Shown: positions 28,701-37,490 of the stretch, in pieces
Layout: every line of letters begins with the position of its first letter
Numbering within the stretch: the stretch's first letter is position 1
Assembly (NCBI RefSeq): GCF_012516395.1
Contig: NZ_CP051206.1
Coordinates: 1,054,001-1,118,000, forward strand
DNA: 64,000 bases
Origin: Dolichospermum flos-aquae CCAP 1403/13F
GTDB lineage: Bacteria > Cyanobacteriota > Cyanobacteriia > Cyanobacteriales > Nostocaceae
Direction: 5' to 3'
Position numbers and translations under genes: made by a program
Notes under the pieces: model-generated
Databases searched by the model: none
Told to the model about the DNA's origin: nothing
What the model saw: only the letters and a program-made list of their open reading frames with translations

Positions 28701-28996
28701 AGACAAGAGTATATACAGATACAAGGAATACTACTGATAATACAAGGGAGGGGGCTATAAATCGTTTTTTGAATAAAATGGAAGCAAAATTTATAAACAC
28801 AAAGTCAATTTTACCAAGAAACAATACAGGAACTCAAAAATCTATTGTGGGGGAAATAGTTGCTAATTCTTCTGATAATCGTTCAAGACGACGACAAGAA
28901 TTAGAGCAGCTTAAACAAGATTTAGATGAGGGTTTTATGACTCCAGAAGAATACGAGCGAGAAAAACAAAAAATCTTTCTGCAATATCCATTATAG
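25757..28996 (+). CDS. Tubulin-like (Tubulin_2 family) protein
   Basis: 1079 aa. The N-terminal 400 residues are a tubulin/FtsZ-type GTPase fold: ICIGLGGTGRDVLMRIRRLI near residue 18 and the phosphate-binding signature SLCGGTGSGMFLDVAYSLRD at about 190-209 (GGTGSG at 193-198). The central part (about 400-680) is helical with coiled segments (LQKQVQEKEKQIAAFSSLVE). The C-terminus ends in a short SHOCT-like helical hairpin (LKQDLDEGFMTPEEYEREKQ). It is far longer than FtsZ. Nucleotide-dependent polymerisation is likely from the family but not shown. It is flanked by the VWA gene and by motor-channel genes on the same strand. Confidence 0.85.
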   Translation: MTQASAKENQTRGINRTICIGLGGTGRDVLMRIRRLIVDRYGDLNNLPIVSFVHIDTDKAATQVTGIRTGSTYHGVDLSFKEAEKVSATMSSRDVTMFVEGLERRSEYSNYGPYDHIGRWFPHGLLQDVGAIEDGAKCIRPVGRLAFFHNYQKIKTSIVTAENRTRGHESFLLKSGLRIEPGLNIFVVGSLCGGTGSGMFLDVAYSLRDIYRDETAKIFAYLVISPDLYGNTNKMITNTYAALKELNYYSTPGTTFEAVYDLENSVIVQNKKEPFDYAYLISNKTLGEYQILTQGKLCNVIAHKIALDFSGELAPVMKGNRDNFKEKMIESDKHPRRNTQRYLTFGLSAIYFPRDTIIQISLAKVGLELVRFWLNGKGQSPDPINLLEQFLIQHNWHNDLGKRDGLTNKLAESVEESNKTFSNSLKNWQNKLSRLIAECKNKDDRTNIRQQLATEFYKQFRTVQPGETESSRGYWLTKLMQATPKITKELNGNIDDYVMQLLTPVDPNFSIKNTRNWLDSLRHELHKYQGDLQEKITDFGGMKRLEDVERKWENAEQTIEDMENKIGIPFVDFKNIPFQEECKKVMQEVYKIIKHNFELTVLQETLKIVNQLQKQVQEKEKQIAAFSSLVEDLESAYEKEERELKQLNFDEMSGEAIFDTEDIELCYQTMIPENDVCPQLVLASSALTEENGRGASLAFFLNIERTTQSQIKQEIDLKIDSLFAFRGSNIVTSVIKRFMQKYSLAARSTRLAQIMQEAQPLLRLNLNDPYFRDETGKSSKLVGYKNTDELEVKQFKSLLTQDLSVQQSQLKEVQADDEILIVNEYAAFPLRLISSLERMRNPYLREQNSGKSFLHNDYRISFPDIMPPNAGKMEEVENIFYPCLALELLAENHATQELEFQYYDHFQNSYDTVSLSGIWIESLEYLASNPNMTEALKQILDNTILEMENNPTLWENEYLPKLRQFPDKLTRISEDSPNSLYKTRVYTDTRNTTDNTREGAINRFLNKMEAKFINTKSILPRNNTGTQKSIVGEIVANSSDNRSRRRQELEQLKQDLDEGFMTPEEYEREKQKIFLQYPL

Positions 28997-29062
28997 TTTT
29001 TCATGGGTAGTTCATATCTACCCAATTCTCACAAACTTCTTGCACTACCAAAGGTCATTTTT

Positions 29063-30958
29063 ATGCCACTATTACTACTTTACTTAGTTTTCATCATCCT
29101 ATCTATAGTTACTATAGTTACTATTCTTCTTCGCATATCTCTTTATCGCTATTTAATACTTTTGACTAATAAAGTCCAAAGATTAATCAAAACAGGATCA
29201 GCGGAAGGACAACCGAAAATTATCCAAACATTAGAAGCTAGATTTGAACAAGCTAGTAAACAATTAGAACAGGTAAATACAGCAGCATTAATAGACCAGA
29301 TTTATAGTCAGGAAACAATCAAGGGATTTACCTGTGAACAAATAGATTATTTATGTCGAATTCTGCCAAATTTACTGTTAGCTTTTGGGTTACTGGGAAC
29401 TTTTTTAGGTATCACTATTAATTTATCTACCCTTAGTCAAACGATTAATCAAACCAATGCTAGTGATATTAATAATTTAGTCTCTGAACTAAAGAAACCA
29501 TTACAAGGAATGAGTATTGCATTTAGTACGAGTTTGATAGGAATTTGCTTGAGTTCTATATTAACAATATCCAATGGTATCTGGAATACTAGTTTTGCAA
29601 AATATCAATTAATTAGTTCTTTAGAAGATTATCTAGATAATGTATATTTTCCTGAAGTGCAGGGTGATACCCGTCTTGATAAAATAGTTAATAAAATGGT
29701 ATCCCAGCAAGATGAATTTTTAACAAACTTTGGGGAAACAGTGCGAAAAGCTGTAGAACAATCTATGGGAAAAGTCGCAAAACAAATTGCTGACGGGAAT
29801 AAAGAAACTACAGATTTAGCTAGACAGGTTTATGAAAAATTTACAGTTTCTGCTGGAACTATATCTAGTGCTGCTAATGAGTTCAGAAGTTCAATGTCAG
29901 CATTAAATACAACATCTCAGATATTTAAACAGTCTGCTGAAACTTTTAATCAAAGTCAGTTTCCTCTCAAATTATCATTAGCTGTTGTAGATTTGAGTAA
30001 TACACAGCAGAAATTTTCTGAGTCAGCTACAAGTTTAGCAGCAACAACGGAAGTAATTAAAACAGTTTTAACGGAGGTTCAGAATTATAGTCAGACTTTA
30101 ATTAAGTTAGCAGAAGAAATAAACAATACAAATAAAACTTCAATTCAGGTATTAGAATTACATCAAAATAACCAAAATCTTCTCACTGAAATTATTCCCC
30201 AACTTCAACAAGGAGCTAATAGTTACGAAAAAGCAGTTAATAAACTGGATGATTTAAATCAAAGAGTGAGCGATAAATTCAATAATTTTGATCAATTAAT
30301 TACAGCTATGACTCAGTTATTAGAAAATGTGAAAACATATACAACGGAATTAATTAGCAAAGTTGCAACGGAAACTGAAAATTCTAGTCAGAGTTTAATT
30401 AGTTTAGCTGAAGAGATAAAAGCTATGAACCAAACTTCAATTCAGGTATTAGATTTACATCAAAATAACCAAAATCTTCTCACTGAAATTATTCCCGGAC
30501 TTCAGCAAGGAGCTAATAGTTATGAAAAAGCAGTTAATAAACTGGATGATTTAGATCAAAGAGTGCGCGATAAAGTTAATAGTTTTGATAAATTAATCAC
30601 AACTATTGAGCAGTTGTTAGAAAATGTGAAAACCTATACAAGGGATGTGAATACTACTATTAATATAGCATCTAACCAAATAGATGGTAATAATCAAAAA
30701 CTGCAAACATTTGTGAATGATATTAATGATTATGTTCGTAAATTTAGTCTTGAATTTACTAAAATTCAATCAGAATTGATAAAATTATTAGAGAATAATA
30801 ATTATCAACTAATTTCTGAATATCAAAATGTGAGTAATACCATTATTCAAGGAATTGACAGACAAACTAATATCAACAAGAAGGGTTTTGATGCTAATAT
30901 TAAAGGTTTGGAGCTATTAATCAAGAATCTTGAGGAATATCAACAAAAACTTGATTAG
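29063..30958 (+). CDS. ZorA/MotA-TolQ-ExbB-like membrane protein with long coiled tail
   Basis: 631 aa from ATG at 29063, chosen because AAAGG lies 8 nt upstream; the frame is also open from ATG 29003, which lacks a ribosome site. Membrane segments fall at about 2-28, 100-120 and 150-172, with the MotA-type pattern LLLAFGLLGTFLGITINL and MSIAFSTSLIGICLSSI. From about 190 onward the protein is helical coiled coil. Residues of the tail include a 99-aa tandem duplication (30088-30645). This is the layout of ZorA, a proton- or sodium-driven stator with a long cytoplasmic tail. The partner ZorB-like gene follows. Confidence 0.8.
   Translation: MPLLLLYLVFIILSIVTIVTILLRISLYRYLILLTNKVQRLIKTGSAEGQPKIIQTLEARFEQASKQLEQVNTAALIDQIYSQETIKGFTCEQIDYLCRILPNLLLAFGLLGTFLGITINLSTLSQTINQTNASDINNLVSELKKPLQGMSIAFSTSLIGICLSSILTISNGIWNTSFAKYQLISSLEDYLDNVYFPEVQGDTRLDKIVNKMVSQQDEFLTNFGETVRKAVEQSMGKVAKQIADGNKETTDLARQVYEKFTVSAGTISSAANEFRSSMSALNTTSQIFKQSAETFNQSQFPLKLSLAVVDLSNTQQKFSESATSLAATTEVIKTVLTEVQNYSQTLIKLAEEINNTNKTSIQVLELHQNNQNLLTEIIPQLQQGANSYEKAVNKLDDLNQRVSDKFNNFDQLITAMTQLLENVKTYTTELISKVATETENSSQSLISLAEEIKAMNQTSIQVLDLHQNNQNLLTEIIPGLQQGANSYEKAVNKLDDLDQRVRDKVNSFDKLITTIEQLLENVKTYTRDVNTTINIASNQIDGNNQKLQTFVNDINDYVRKFSLEFTKIQSELIKLLENNNYQLISEYQNVSNTIIQGIDRQTNINKKGFDANIKGLELLIKNLEEYQQKLD
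30088..30645 (+). repeat. 297-bp in-frame tandem duplication inside the ZorA-like tail
   Basis: TCAATTCAGGTATTAGA recurs at 30139 and 30436, an exact 297-bp offset (99 codons). Both units encode SIQVL(E/D)LHQNNQNLLTEI and then GANSYEKAVNKLDDL. Near-identity in the middle of the unit with drift at the edges shows a fairly recent or conserved duplication that lengthens the coiled coil. Confidence 0.9.
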
Positions 30959-31052
30959 ACAAATACCGATACATAATGTGCGTTACGCTGGTGCTAACAC
31001 ACCCTACTGTTTAAATTGACTAACAAATTTACAAAAATAAAACATTGCAATT

Positions 31053-31817
31053 ATGGCTCGTCGTTCACGCTACACAGAATATAATGAAGATCTAAACGTT
31101 TGGCCAGCATTTACTGATTTAATGTCTAATGCGTTTATGATATTGGTTTTATTTTTGTTTTTAACTATTATCATATCACAAATCAATAAATCACAGATTA
31201 GTAAAAATATCAATCAAAGTGTTCAAAATTCAGAACAGTTAGCTTTAAAAATCAAACAATTACAGCAGCAAGTAAAATATTTACAAATACAACTACAACT
31301 ACAGTCTGAAAAACAATCAACAGATACACCACCAATCATAATCATAAAAGATCAAGGAGATTATAGATTTGCTTCCGGTAGTGCGGAAATTCCTGCGAAA
31401 ATGTCAACTTATATATTGAAACAAATAGTACCGGAAATAGAAGCTAGAACTAAACAATATGGGATTAATGTAGTAGAAATAATCGGACACACAGACGGAC
31501 AAGCTAATAGTAAAGTAACTAGTAATTTAGATGTAAATTTAGAAAATGTAGCTAGTGGTAACTTACAAGTAGGAAAACTACAAGCTGGTTCTAATGCTGA
31601 TTTAGGATTAATGCGGGCTTTGTCAGTTGTGAAGGTGATGGGTGATATCCAGAAAAAACAAGGTAAACTATCTGGACTATCATTTCGTGCTTATTCTGCG
31701 GCACAATTAATATTACCAAATGGAAAATTTGCAGGGATAGCGAGGAAAGAGGATGTCACTCGACGACGAATTGAAATCCGATTTACACGGTTGGGAGAAG
31801 TGCAGGAAGTTCGATAA
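31053..31817 (+). CDS. ZorB/MotB-like protein with OmpA-type domain
   Basis: 254 aa. A short cytoplasmic N-terminus leads into one membrane helix, VWPAFTDLMSNAFMILVLFL, with aspartate 22 at the place of the ion-carrying Asp of MotB and ZorB. A coiled linker (about 50-85) is followed by an OmpA/MotB-like C-terminal domain with VVEIIGHTDGQ, LGLMRALSVVKVM and TRRRIEIRF. It should sit in the inner membrane with the C-domain outside, pairing with the ZorA-like protein to form an ion-driven motor. It is 94 bp downstream of that gene, with a GCGTTACGCTGGTGCTAACA dispersed repeat between. Confidence 0.8.
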   Translation: MARRSRYTEYNEDLNVWPAFTDLMSNAFMILVLFLFLTIIISQINKSQISKNINQSVQNSEQLALKIKQLQQQVKYLQIQLQLQSEKQSTDTPPIIIIKDQGDYRFASGSAEIPAKMSTYILKQIVPEIEARTKQYGINVVEIIGHTDGQANSKVTSNLDVNLENVASGNLQVGKLQAGSNADLGLMRALSVVKVMGDIQKKQGKLSGLSFRAYSAAQLILPNGKFAGIARKEDVTRRRIEIRFTRLGEVQEVR

Positions 31818-31943
31818 AAAATCATACTTCATCTATCAAAATTTTGCCTTCCCCCTTCCATCAAAAATCTATCACCTTCCCAGATTCGAGACTATTCCTA
31901 ATTTGATCTAATTCTTCCGTCTGAACTCCTAACTGAGAACCTT

Positions 31944-32480
31944 ATGTCAAATGTAGCAAAAAGCAAATCCCACCGCCGACTAAAACGCCAACTACTTATC
32001 GTCATGCTGGTGATTTTTGCCTGGAGTGTGGCTATGGGCTGGATATTAGGATTCGCTACCAGCGCTCGCGGTGCAAATCCTGTAGACTCAGTTGGAACTG
32101 TTGATGTCGTACCAGCACAATACCAACCAGGACAAGAACTGTATTTAGAAAACTGCTCATCTTGTCATATCGCATTACCACCGGCTGTATTTCCTAGTTA
32201 AACTTGGAAAAACCTTTTACAAGACTCCCAGCACTATGGCGTACAAATTAAGCCTTTAGGCAAACTTGAACATCTTTTAGTATCAAAATATCTTTACACC
32301 TTTTCCCGTGTGCAACTACAGGAAGAAACAACACCCTAGCGTCTCAAGGACTCTCGTTATTTCAAGGCTTTGCATCCTGGTGTCAAATTACCCACTCCTA
32401 TAAATATGGGTAGTTGTGTGAGTTGTCATTTTAATGCTGATAAGTACGACTTCCGCAGCCTTAGTCCAGAATGGAAGTAG
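31944..32480 (+). pseudogene. Diheme cytochrome c gene with two in-frame stops
   Basis: One frame runs from ATG 31944 to TAG 32478-32480 (178 codons), broken only by TAA at 32199-32201 and TAG at 32337-32339. It reads an N-terminal basic stretch, a membrane anchor (LLIVMLVIFAWSVAMGWILG), the first heme site CSSCH, then TWKNLLQDSQHYGVQI, then YFKALHPGVKLPTPI and the second heme site CVSCHF. There are no frameshifts. This matches the cyanobacterial dihemic cytochrome c family. As written, only an 85-aa single-heme product could be made. Sequencing error at two separate codons is possible but less likely than recent loss. Confidence 0.8.
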
Positions 32481-32621
32481 GGGTAGGAGTTTAGGAAGAA
32501 GAATTTTCTCAATGACGAATGACCACTGACCAATTACCAATTACCAATGACATTCAAAGTCTATAATTATATAGCTAAAGCTTAAATCTCCATTTCCCTT
32601 GATTTAATTCTATAAACTGCC

Positions 32622-35405
32622 ATGCTAAAACTTTTGTTGGGCGATCCCAACGCTCGTAAACTTAAAAAATACCAACCTTACATTACAGAAATTAACCTCT
32701 TAGAGGAAGATATTAAGCCGCTGTCTGATGAACAGTTAAAAGCGAAAACCGTCGAGTTTAAACAACGGTTGGCCAATGGCGACACCCTAGATGATATTTT
32801 ACCGGAAGCCTTTGCTGTGGTTAGGGAATCAGGACGGCGTGTCTTAGGATTGCGACACTTTGATGTGCAACTTCAGGGTGGGATAATTCTGCATACTGGG
32901 CAAATTGCCGAAATGAAAACTGGTGAGGGGAAAACTTTAGTAGCTACCCTACCAAGTTATTTAAATGCCCTGACTGGTAAAGGTGTCCACGTAATTACCG
33001 TCAATGATTACCTGGCGCGTCGGGACGCGGAATGGATGGGTCAGGTACACCGGTTCTTAGGGTTAAGTGTGGGGCTAATTCAGTCCACTATGACCCCCAG
33101 TGAACGCCAAAAAAACTATGAGTGTGATATTACCTATGTCACCAACAGCGAAATAGGCTTTGATTATCTCCGGGATAATATGGCTACTTCAATGGCTGAG
33201 GTGGTACAACGTCCGTTTAATTTCTGTGTAATTGACGAGGTAGACTCGATTTTAGTGGATGAAGCCCGGACTCCACTAATTATTTCTGGTCAGGTGGAAA
33301 GACCAACGGAAAAATACTTACAAGCGGCAGAAATTGCTTTTAGCTTGCAAAAGGATGAACATTACGAAGTTAATGAAAAGGATCGTAACGTTCTATTGAC
33401 AGATGAGGGTTTTGCCGAATCGGAAAATCAGTTGGGTGTGACAGATTTGTTTGACCCAGAAGACCCTTGGGCGCATTTTATGTTTAATGCGATTAAAGCC
33501 AAGGAATTGTTTCTCAAAGATGTGAATTATATTGTCCGCAATGACGAAATTGTGATTGTGGATGAATTTACAGGTCGGGTACTGCCGGGACGGCGTTGGA
33601 GTGATGGTTTACACCAAGCTATTGAAGCCAAGGAACACGTAGAAATTCAGCCAGAAACCCAAACTTTGGCGACAATTACCTATCAAAATCTGTTTTTGCT
33701 ATATCCCAAGTTGGGGGGAATGACGGGAACGGCAAAAACTGAAGAAGTGGAATTTGAAAAGATATACAAACGGGAAGTGACGATTATTCCCACCAATCGG
33801 ATTAGAAGACGGGAAGACTTGTCTGATATGGTGTTTAAGACTGAACCAGGGAAGTGGGGAGCGATCGCTAAAGAATGTGCCGAAATGCACGAAAATGGTA
33901 GACCTGTGTTAGTGGGGACAACCAGCGTCGAAAAGTCCGAACTTCTCAGCCGACTCCTCAAGGAAATGGAAATTCCCCACGAGTTACTTAACGCTAGACC
34001 AGAAAATGTGGAACGGGAAGCGGAAATTATTGCCCAAGCTGGACGCAGTGGGGCTGTAACTATCGCTACGAACATGGCAGGACGGGGTACAGACATTATC
34101 CTGGGTGGTAACTCTGAGTATATGGCGCGGTTGAAACTGCGGGAATACTTTATGCCTCGCATTGTTAGCCCCGAAGATGATGATAGTTTTGGAATGCAAA
34201 GGGCTTCGGGACTACCGATAGGTGGTAGCGGTGGTGGACAAGGCTTTGTTCCTGGTAAAAAGGTGAAAACTTGGCGGGCTTCTCCAGAAATTTTCCCCAC
34301 CCAATTAAGAAAGGAAACAGAACAGCTTTTAAAAGCGGCTGTAGAGGTGGCTGTGAAGGCTTATGGTGAGCGCAGTTTACCGGAATTGGAAGCAGAAGAG
34401 AAGGTAGCTGTGGCGGCGGAAAAAGCCCCGACAGATGACCTGGTAATTCAGAAATTGCGGGAAGCTTACCAGCAGATTAAGCATGAGTATGAAGAATTTA
34501 CTGTCCGCGAACATGATGACGTTGTCAACAGAGGTGGTTTGCACGTAATTGGAACGGAACGTCATGAGTCACGACGAATTGATAACCAGTTACGCGGACG
34601 AGCGGGAAGACAAGGCGACCCTGGAACGACAAGATTTTTCCTCAGTTTAGAGGATAACCTATTACGCATCTTTGGGGGCGATCGCGTTGCTGGCTTAATG
34701 AATGCTTTCCAAGTGGAAGAAGATATGCCGATTGAATCGGGTATGTTAACCCGCAGCTTAGAGGGCGCACAGAAAAAGGTGGAAACCTATTACTACGACA
34801 TCCGCAAACAGGTGTTTGAGTATGACGAGGTAATGAATAATCAACGGCGGGCTATCTATGCGGAACGTCGCCGGGTGTTGGAAGGTCAGGATTTGAAGGA
34901 ACAGGTGATAAAATACGCAGAAAAAACGATGGACGACATCGTTGATTATTACATCAACCCTGATTTACCTTCGGAAGAATGGGAGTTAGAAAAGTTAGTA
35001 GATAAGGTGAAGGAGTTTGTTTACCTGTTGGCTGATATGCAGTCTGGACAGTTGGAGGATATGGGAGTACCGGAAATTAAAGCGTTCCTCCATGAACAAG
35101 CGCGGATTGCCTATGATATGAAGGAAGCGCAAATTGACCAAATTCAACCGGGTTTAATGCGTCAAGCGGAACGGTTCTTTATTCTCCAACGCATAGATAC
35201 TTTGTGGCGGGAGCATCTGCAACAAATGGATGCTTTGCGTGAGTCGGTCGGCTTGCGTGGTTATGGACAAAAGGACCCGCTGATTGAGTATAAGAGTGAG
35301 GGTTATGAGTTGTTCTTGGATATGATGGTGAATATCCGTCGTGATGTGGTTTATTCTCTGTTTATGTTCCAGCCTCAAGCGCAACAAACTGCTGAGATGG
35401 TTTAA
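32622..35405 (+). CDS. secA: Preprotein translocase ATPase SecA
   Basis: 927 aa motor of the Sec pathway. Walker A is [20 protein letters not shown] near residue 100 and Walker B is [20 protein letters not shown] near 205. [16 protein letters not shown]-type motif ([20 protein letters not shown]) and [20 protein letters not shown] complete the DEAD-like helicase core. A cyanobacterial insertion rich in Gly/Ser lies near 530-550. The C-terminal zinc-binding tail of E. coli SecA is absent, as usual in cyanobacteria. It stands alone; the preceding gene is a cytochrome pseudogene. Confidence 0.97.
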   Translation: MLKLLLGDPNARKLKKYQPYITEINLLEEDIKPLSDEQLKAKTVEFKQRLANGDTLDDILPEAFAVVRESGRRVLGLRHFDVQLQGGIILHTGQIAEMKTGEGKTLVATLPSYLNALTGKGVHVITVNDYLARRDAEWMGQVHRFLGLSVGLIQSTMTPSERQKNYECDITYVTNSEIGFDYLRDNMATSMAEVVQRPFNFCVIDEVDSILVDEARTPLIISGQVERPTEKYLQAAEIAFSLQKDEHYEVNEKDRNVLLTDEGFAESENQLGVTDLFDPEDPWAHFMFNAIKAKELFLKDVNYIVRNDEIVIVDEFTGRVLPGRRWSDGLHQAIEAKEHVEIQPETQTLATITYQNLFLLYPKLGGMTGTAKTEEVEFEKIYKREVTIIPTNRIRRREDLSDMVFKTEPGKWGAIAKECAEMHENGRPVLVGTTSVEKSELLSRLLKEMEIPHELLNARPENVEREAEIIAQAGRSGAVTIATNMAGRGTDIILGGNSEYMARLKLREYFMPRIVSPEDDDSFGMQRASGLPIGGSGGGQGFVPGKKVKTWRASPEIFPTQLRKETEQLLKAAVEVAVKAYGERSLPELEAEEKVAVAAEKAPTDDLVIQKLREAYQQIKHEYEEFTVREHDDVVNRGGLHVIGTERHESRRIDNQLRGRAGRQGDPGTTRFFLSLEDNLLRIFGGDRVAGLMNAFQVEEDMPIESGMLTRSLEGAQKKVETYYYDIRKQVFEYDEVMNNQRRAIYAERRRVLEGQDLKEQVIKYAEKTMDDIVDYYINPDLPSEEWELEKLVDKVKEFVYLLADMQSGQLEDMGVPEIKAFLHEQARIAYDMKEAQIDQIQPGLMRQAERFFILQRIDTLWREHLQQMDALRESVGLRGYGQKDPLIEYKSEGYELFLDMMVNIRRDVVYSLFMFQPQAQQTAEMV

Positions 35406-35524
35406 GGGTTTTTTCTCGCAGAGACGCACAAGGCACGGAGGGTGTTTTCTGCGTCTTTGTTTTATTTTTGTTTCGCGCAAAGTCGCTAAGGAGCAAAGGC
35501 GCAAAGGAAGAGGAGGAAGAAGAG

Positions 35525-35848
35525 TTATTCGGCGAACATTTCAGCTAGGATATCCAGAACTGTTTTTTGTTCTTCTGTAGTAATTTGACCCAGAAGTTTG
35601 ACTAATCGAGTTTTATCTACTGTGCGAATTTGGTCTAATACAATTTGTCCATTTTGTCCTTGAAATTGACAGGTTACTCTTGTGGGGTATGGTTGCCCTT
35701 TTGTTGTCATTGGTGCAACTATGACGGTGGCAATATGGTGGTTTATCTCGTTTGGTGAAATTATTAAGCAGGGGCGTGTTTTTTTAATTTCACTCCCAAT
35801 GGTAGGGTCAAGATTAACTAGGAAAACATCAAATCTGTTAACTACCAT
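35525..35848 (-). CDS. mazF: MazF/PemK-family endoribonuclease toxin
   Basis: 107 aa from ATG at 35848 (MVVNRFDVFLVNLDPTIGSE); an ATG two codons upstream is also possible. The PemK/MazF fold is shown by NLDPTIGSEIKKTRPCLIIS, VIVAPMTTKGQPYPTRV and LDQIRTVDKTRLVKLLG. The family cleaves mRNA at short motifs. The start overlaps the stop of the antitoxin gene by 7 bp, the normal arrangement of a toxin-antitoxin pair with translational coupling. Confidence 0.92.
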   Translation of the reverse strand: MVVNRFDVFLVNLDPTIGSEIKKTRPCLIISPNEINHHIATVIVAPMTTKGQPYPTRVTCQFQGQNGQIVLDQIRTVDKTRLVKLLGQITTEEQKTVLDILAEMFAE

Positions 35849-36102
35849 TGCCATTCATCTTTATCCCATTCTGTTGTGTTGATATCATCTAATAGGACAT
35901 CATCTTGTTTTTCTGCCATTTCTATAAATGCTTTTTCCCAACCTTTTCTTATTTGTGTAACTGGGCGAATAATCAGATGATTACCGTGAACTTCTATTTC
36001 TACTTCTGAGTTAATTCCGCTTTGTTCTAATAAGGTTTTGGGAATGCGTAAACCTTGGGAATTGCCGATTTTGACTATTCTGGTTTTAATTGCTGTACCC
36101 AT
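35842..36102 (-). CDS. mazE: MazE/AbrB-type antitoxin
   Basis: 86 aa. The N-terminal swapped-hairpin AbrB DNA-binding domain is evident: TRIVKIGNSQGLRIPKTLLE and VEIEVHGNHLIIRPV. The acidic C-terminal tail (DDVLLDDINTTEWDKDEWQW) would wrap the toxin. It precedes mazF and probably represses its own operon. No clear operator palindrome is seen in the 145 bp upstream. Confidence 0.9.
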   Translation of the reverse strand: MGTAIKTRIVKIGNSQGLRIPKTLLEQSGINSEVEIEVHGNHLIIRPVTQIRKGWEKAFIEMAEKQDDVLLDDINTTEWDKDEWQW

Positions 36103-36247
36103 TTTTTGTGTTTGGGGATAGGGTGGTATTTACATTGTAATTACAGCGATAAAAATAGTCAAGTAAAAGAAAAATCATTAATTACTTGTCTAAGTAACTT
36201 TCATTAAGTTATATTAGGTTATAGGTATTGATTACAACATTTTTCTA

Positions 36248-37360
36248 GTGAACACTTCAATCAGTCTACTGCGACGAATTAAAGATGCAACTGTTGATCC
36301 AACATTTAAAATAGCCGATGTTTTACGCTTGTGTAAAATTTTAGCTGACCGTTTGAATCATCAGGCTTTTAAGGAATGGGTTGATAAAGAAGCTAATGGA
36401 TATGAAAGTGAAGATGAGTTACCAGACTATAGGATTTTAACAAACTTGGGTTGTCGTGGTGACTTTTTTGGAGGTTTCGGTAGCGGAGTCAAAAATGCAC
36501 CAATTCCTTTGGCAAATATACCTGAAGATTTTAGAAAAGCTGCATCACTAAGAAATATCCTAATGAGTGCCAGTGCTTTAGAGAATAATGTCAATCAGGC
36601 CAATCAAAATAATACAAGCATTATGAAGTTAATCTGGCCAGCCGATTTGGTTGTATGTCTAAACTACATTGTTTATGAAAATATGTCTTGTGGACAGGCA
36701 TGGACAGATATTTCTACTTCTGCCTTTGTGGCTATTTTAGATACAATTAAGAACAGAATTTTAGATTTTGTTTTAGCAATTGAAGCTGAAGCACTAGAAT
36801 TAGGAGAAGTTAATATAGGCAAACAACCACTTTCTACAAGAGTTGTGAATTACATATTCAATCAGTGTATTCTACATGAGAATAATCAAACTGCTAATTC
36901 GGGTTCAATTATCCAAAATCATAATCAAGAGGTGAATATGTCTGAAACAAATCCAATCAAAATTCAAGCTGGACGTGATGTTAGTAGTAATGTAATTAGC
37001 TCAGAAGTTAGTGGCGTTGTAGCAGGAGGCGATATTAGTGGTAGTGTAAGTAATACCATTAGTCAACTCCGAACAGCAGATACGCAAGAAGCATCAGAGT
37101 TAGCGGATAAGTTAGTTCAACTTCAAGCAGTTATTGAAAACGAATCCAGTTTATCAATAGAAGATAAAAAGGACGCATTGATTCAGGTTCAAGCTTTAGC
37201 AGAAGCGGGACAAAATCCTCAAGAAGGAAAAATGCAGCAAGTAGCAAAAGGAGCAATTAGAATGCTTAAAGGATTATCAACAGAGCTACCGACAGCAACT
37301 GCTATATTTCACGAAATCAATCATTTATTACCTGAAATTTCTCACTTGTTTGGATTATAA
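36248..37360 (+). CDS. AbiTii-domain protein with Gly-rich repeat region
   Basis: 370 aa from GTG. Residues 1-85 match the AbiTii domain: SLLRRIKDATVDPTFKIADV, LCKILADRLNHQAFKEWVDK and ANGYESEDELPDYRI. The domain is named after an abortive-infection protein. Residues about 225-275 are a Gly/Ser/Val-rich repeat (IQAGRDVSSNVISSEVSGVV, AGGDISGSVSNTISQL), followed by a helical tail. A similar QAGGDIS motif starts the NB-ARC gene at 61165. It lies between mazEF and vapBC, in a small defence-type island. A role in phage defence is inference. Confidence 0.78.
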   Translation: MNTSISLLRRIKDATVDPTFKIADVLRLCKILADRLNHQAFKEWVDKEANGYESEDELPDYRILTNLGCRGDFFGGFGSGVKNAPIPLANIPEDFRKAASLRNILMSASALENNVNQANQNNTSIMKLIWPADLVVCLNYIVYENMSCGQAWTDISTSAFVAILDTIKNRILDFVLAIEAEALELGEVNIGKQPLSTRVVNYIFNQCILHENNQTANSGSIIQNHNQEVNMSETNPIKIQAGRDVSSNVISSEVSGVVAGGDISGSVSNTISQLRTADTQEASELADKLVQLQAVIENESSLSIEDKKDALIQVQALAEAGQNPQEGKMQQVAKGAIRMLKGLSTELPTATAIFHEINHLLPEISHLFGL

Positions 37361-37432
37361 ACAGGACATATTATAATATAGTTAGCAGTCAAGAGGTATG
37401 ACTTTTTCAGATCGTGGTAGCAAGGTCTACCC

Positions 37433-37460
37433 TTGACTGACTTTGATTTTACAATAACAT
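37433..37460 (+). promoter_or_regulatory. Possible promoter of vapBC
   Basis: TTGACT, then 16 bp, then TAACAT, ending 30 bp before the vapB start. An imperfect inverted repeat (CAGTCAAGAGG and CCCTTGACTG, 37386-37439) overlaps the -35 hexamer and could serve as operator. Both are weak calls from pattern only. Confidence 0.3.
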
Positions 37461-37490
37461 AGTATTTAATGGTGGTAGGAAAAAAATATT

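Noticed and set aside
24590-31817. Calling the cluster a classical Zorya system
   Set aside because: Only ZorA- and ZorB-like genes are present; no ZorC, ZorD helicase or ZorE nuclease lies nearby, and a tubulin-like and VWA gene are there instead.
33683-34300. 205-codon minus-strand frame inside secA
   Set aside because: Antisense shadow of a highly conserved gene; no own features.
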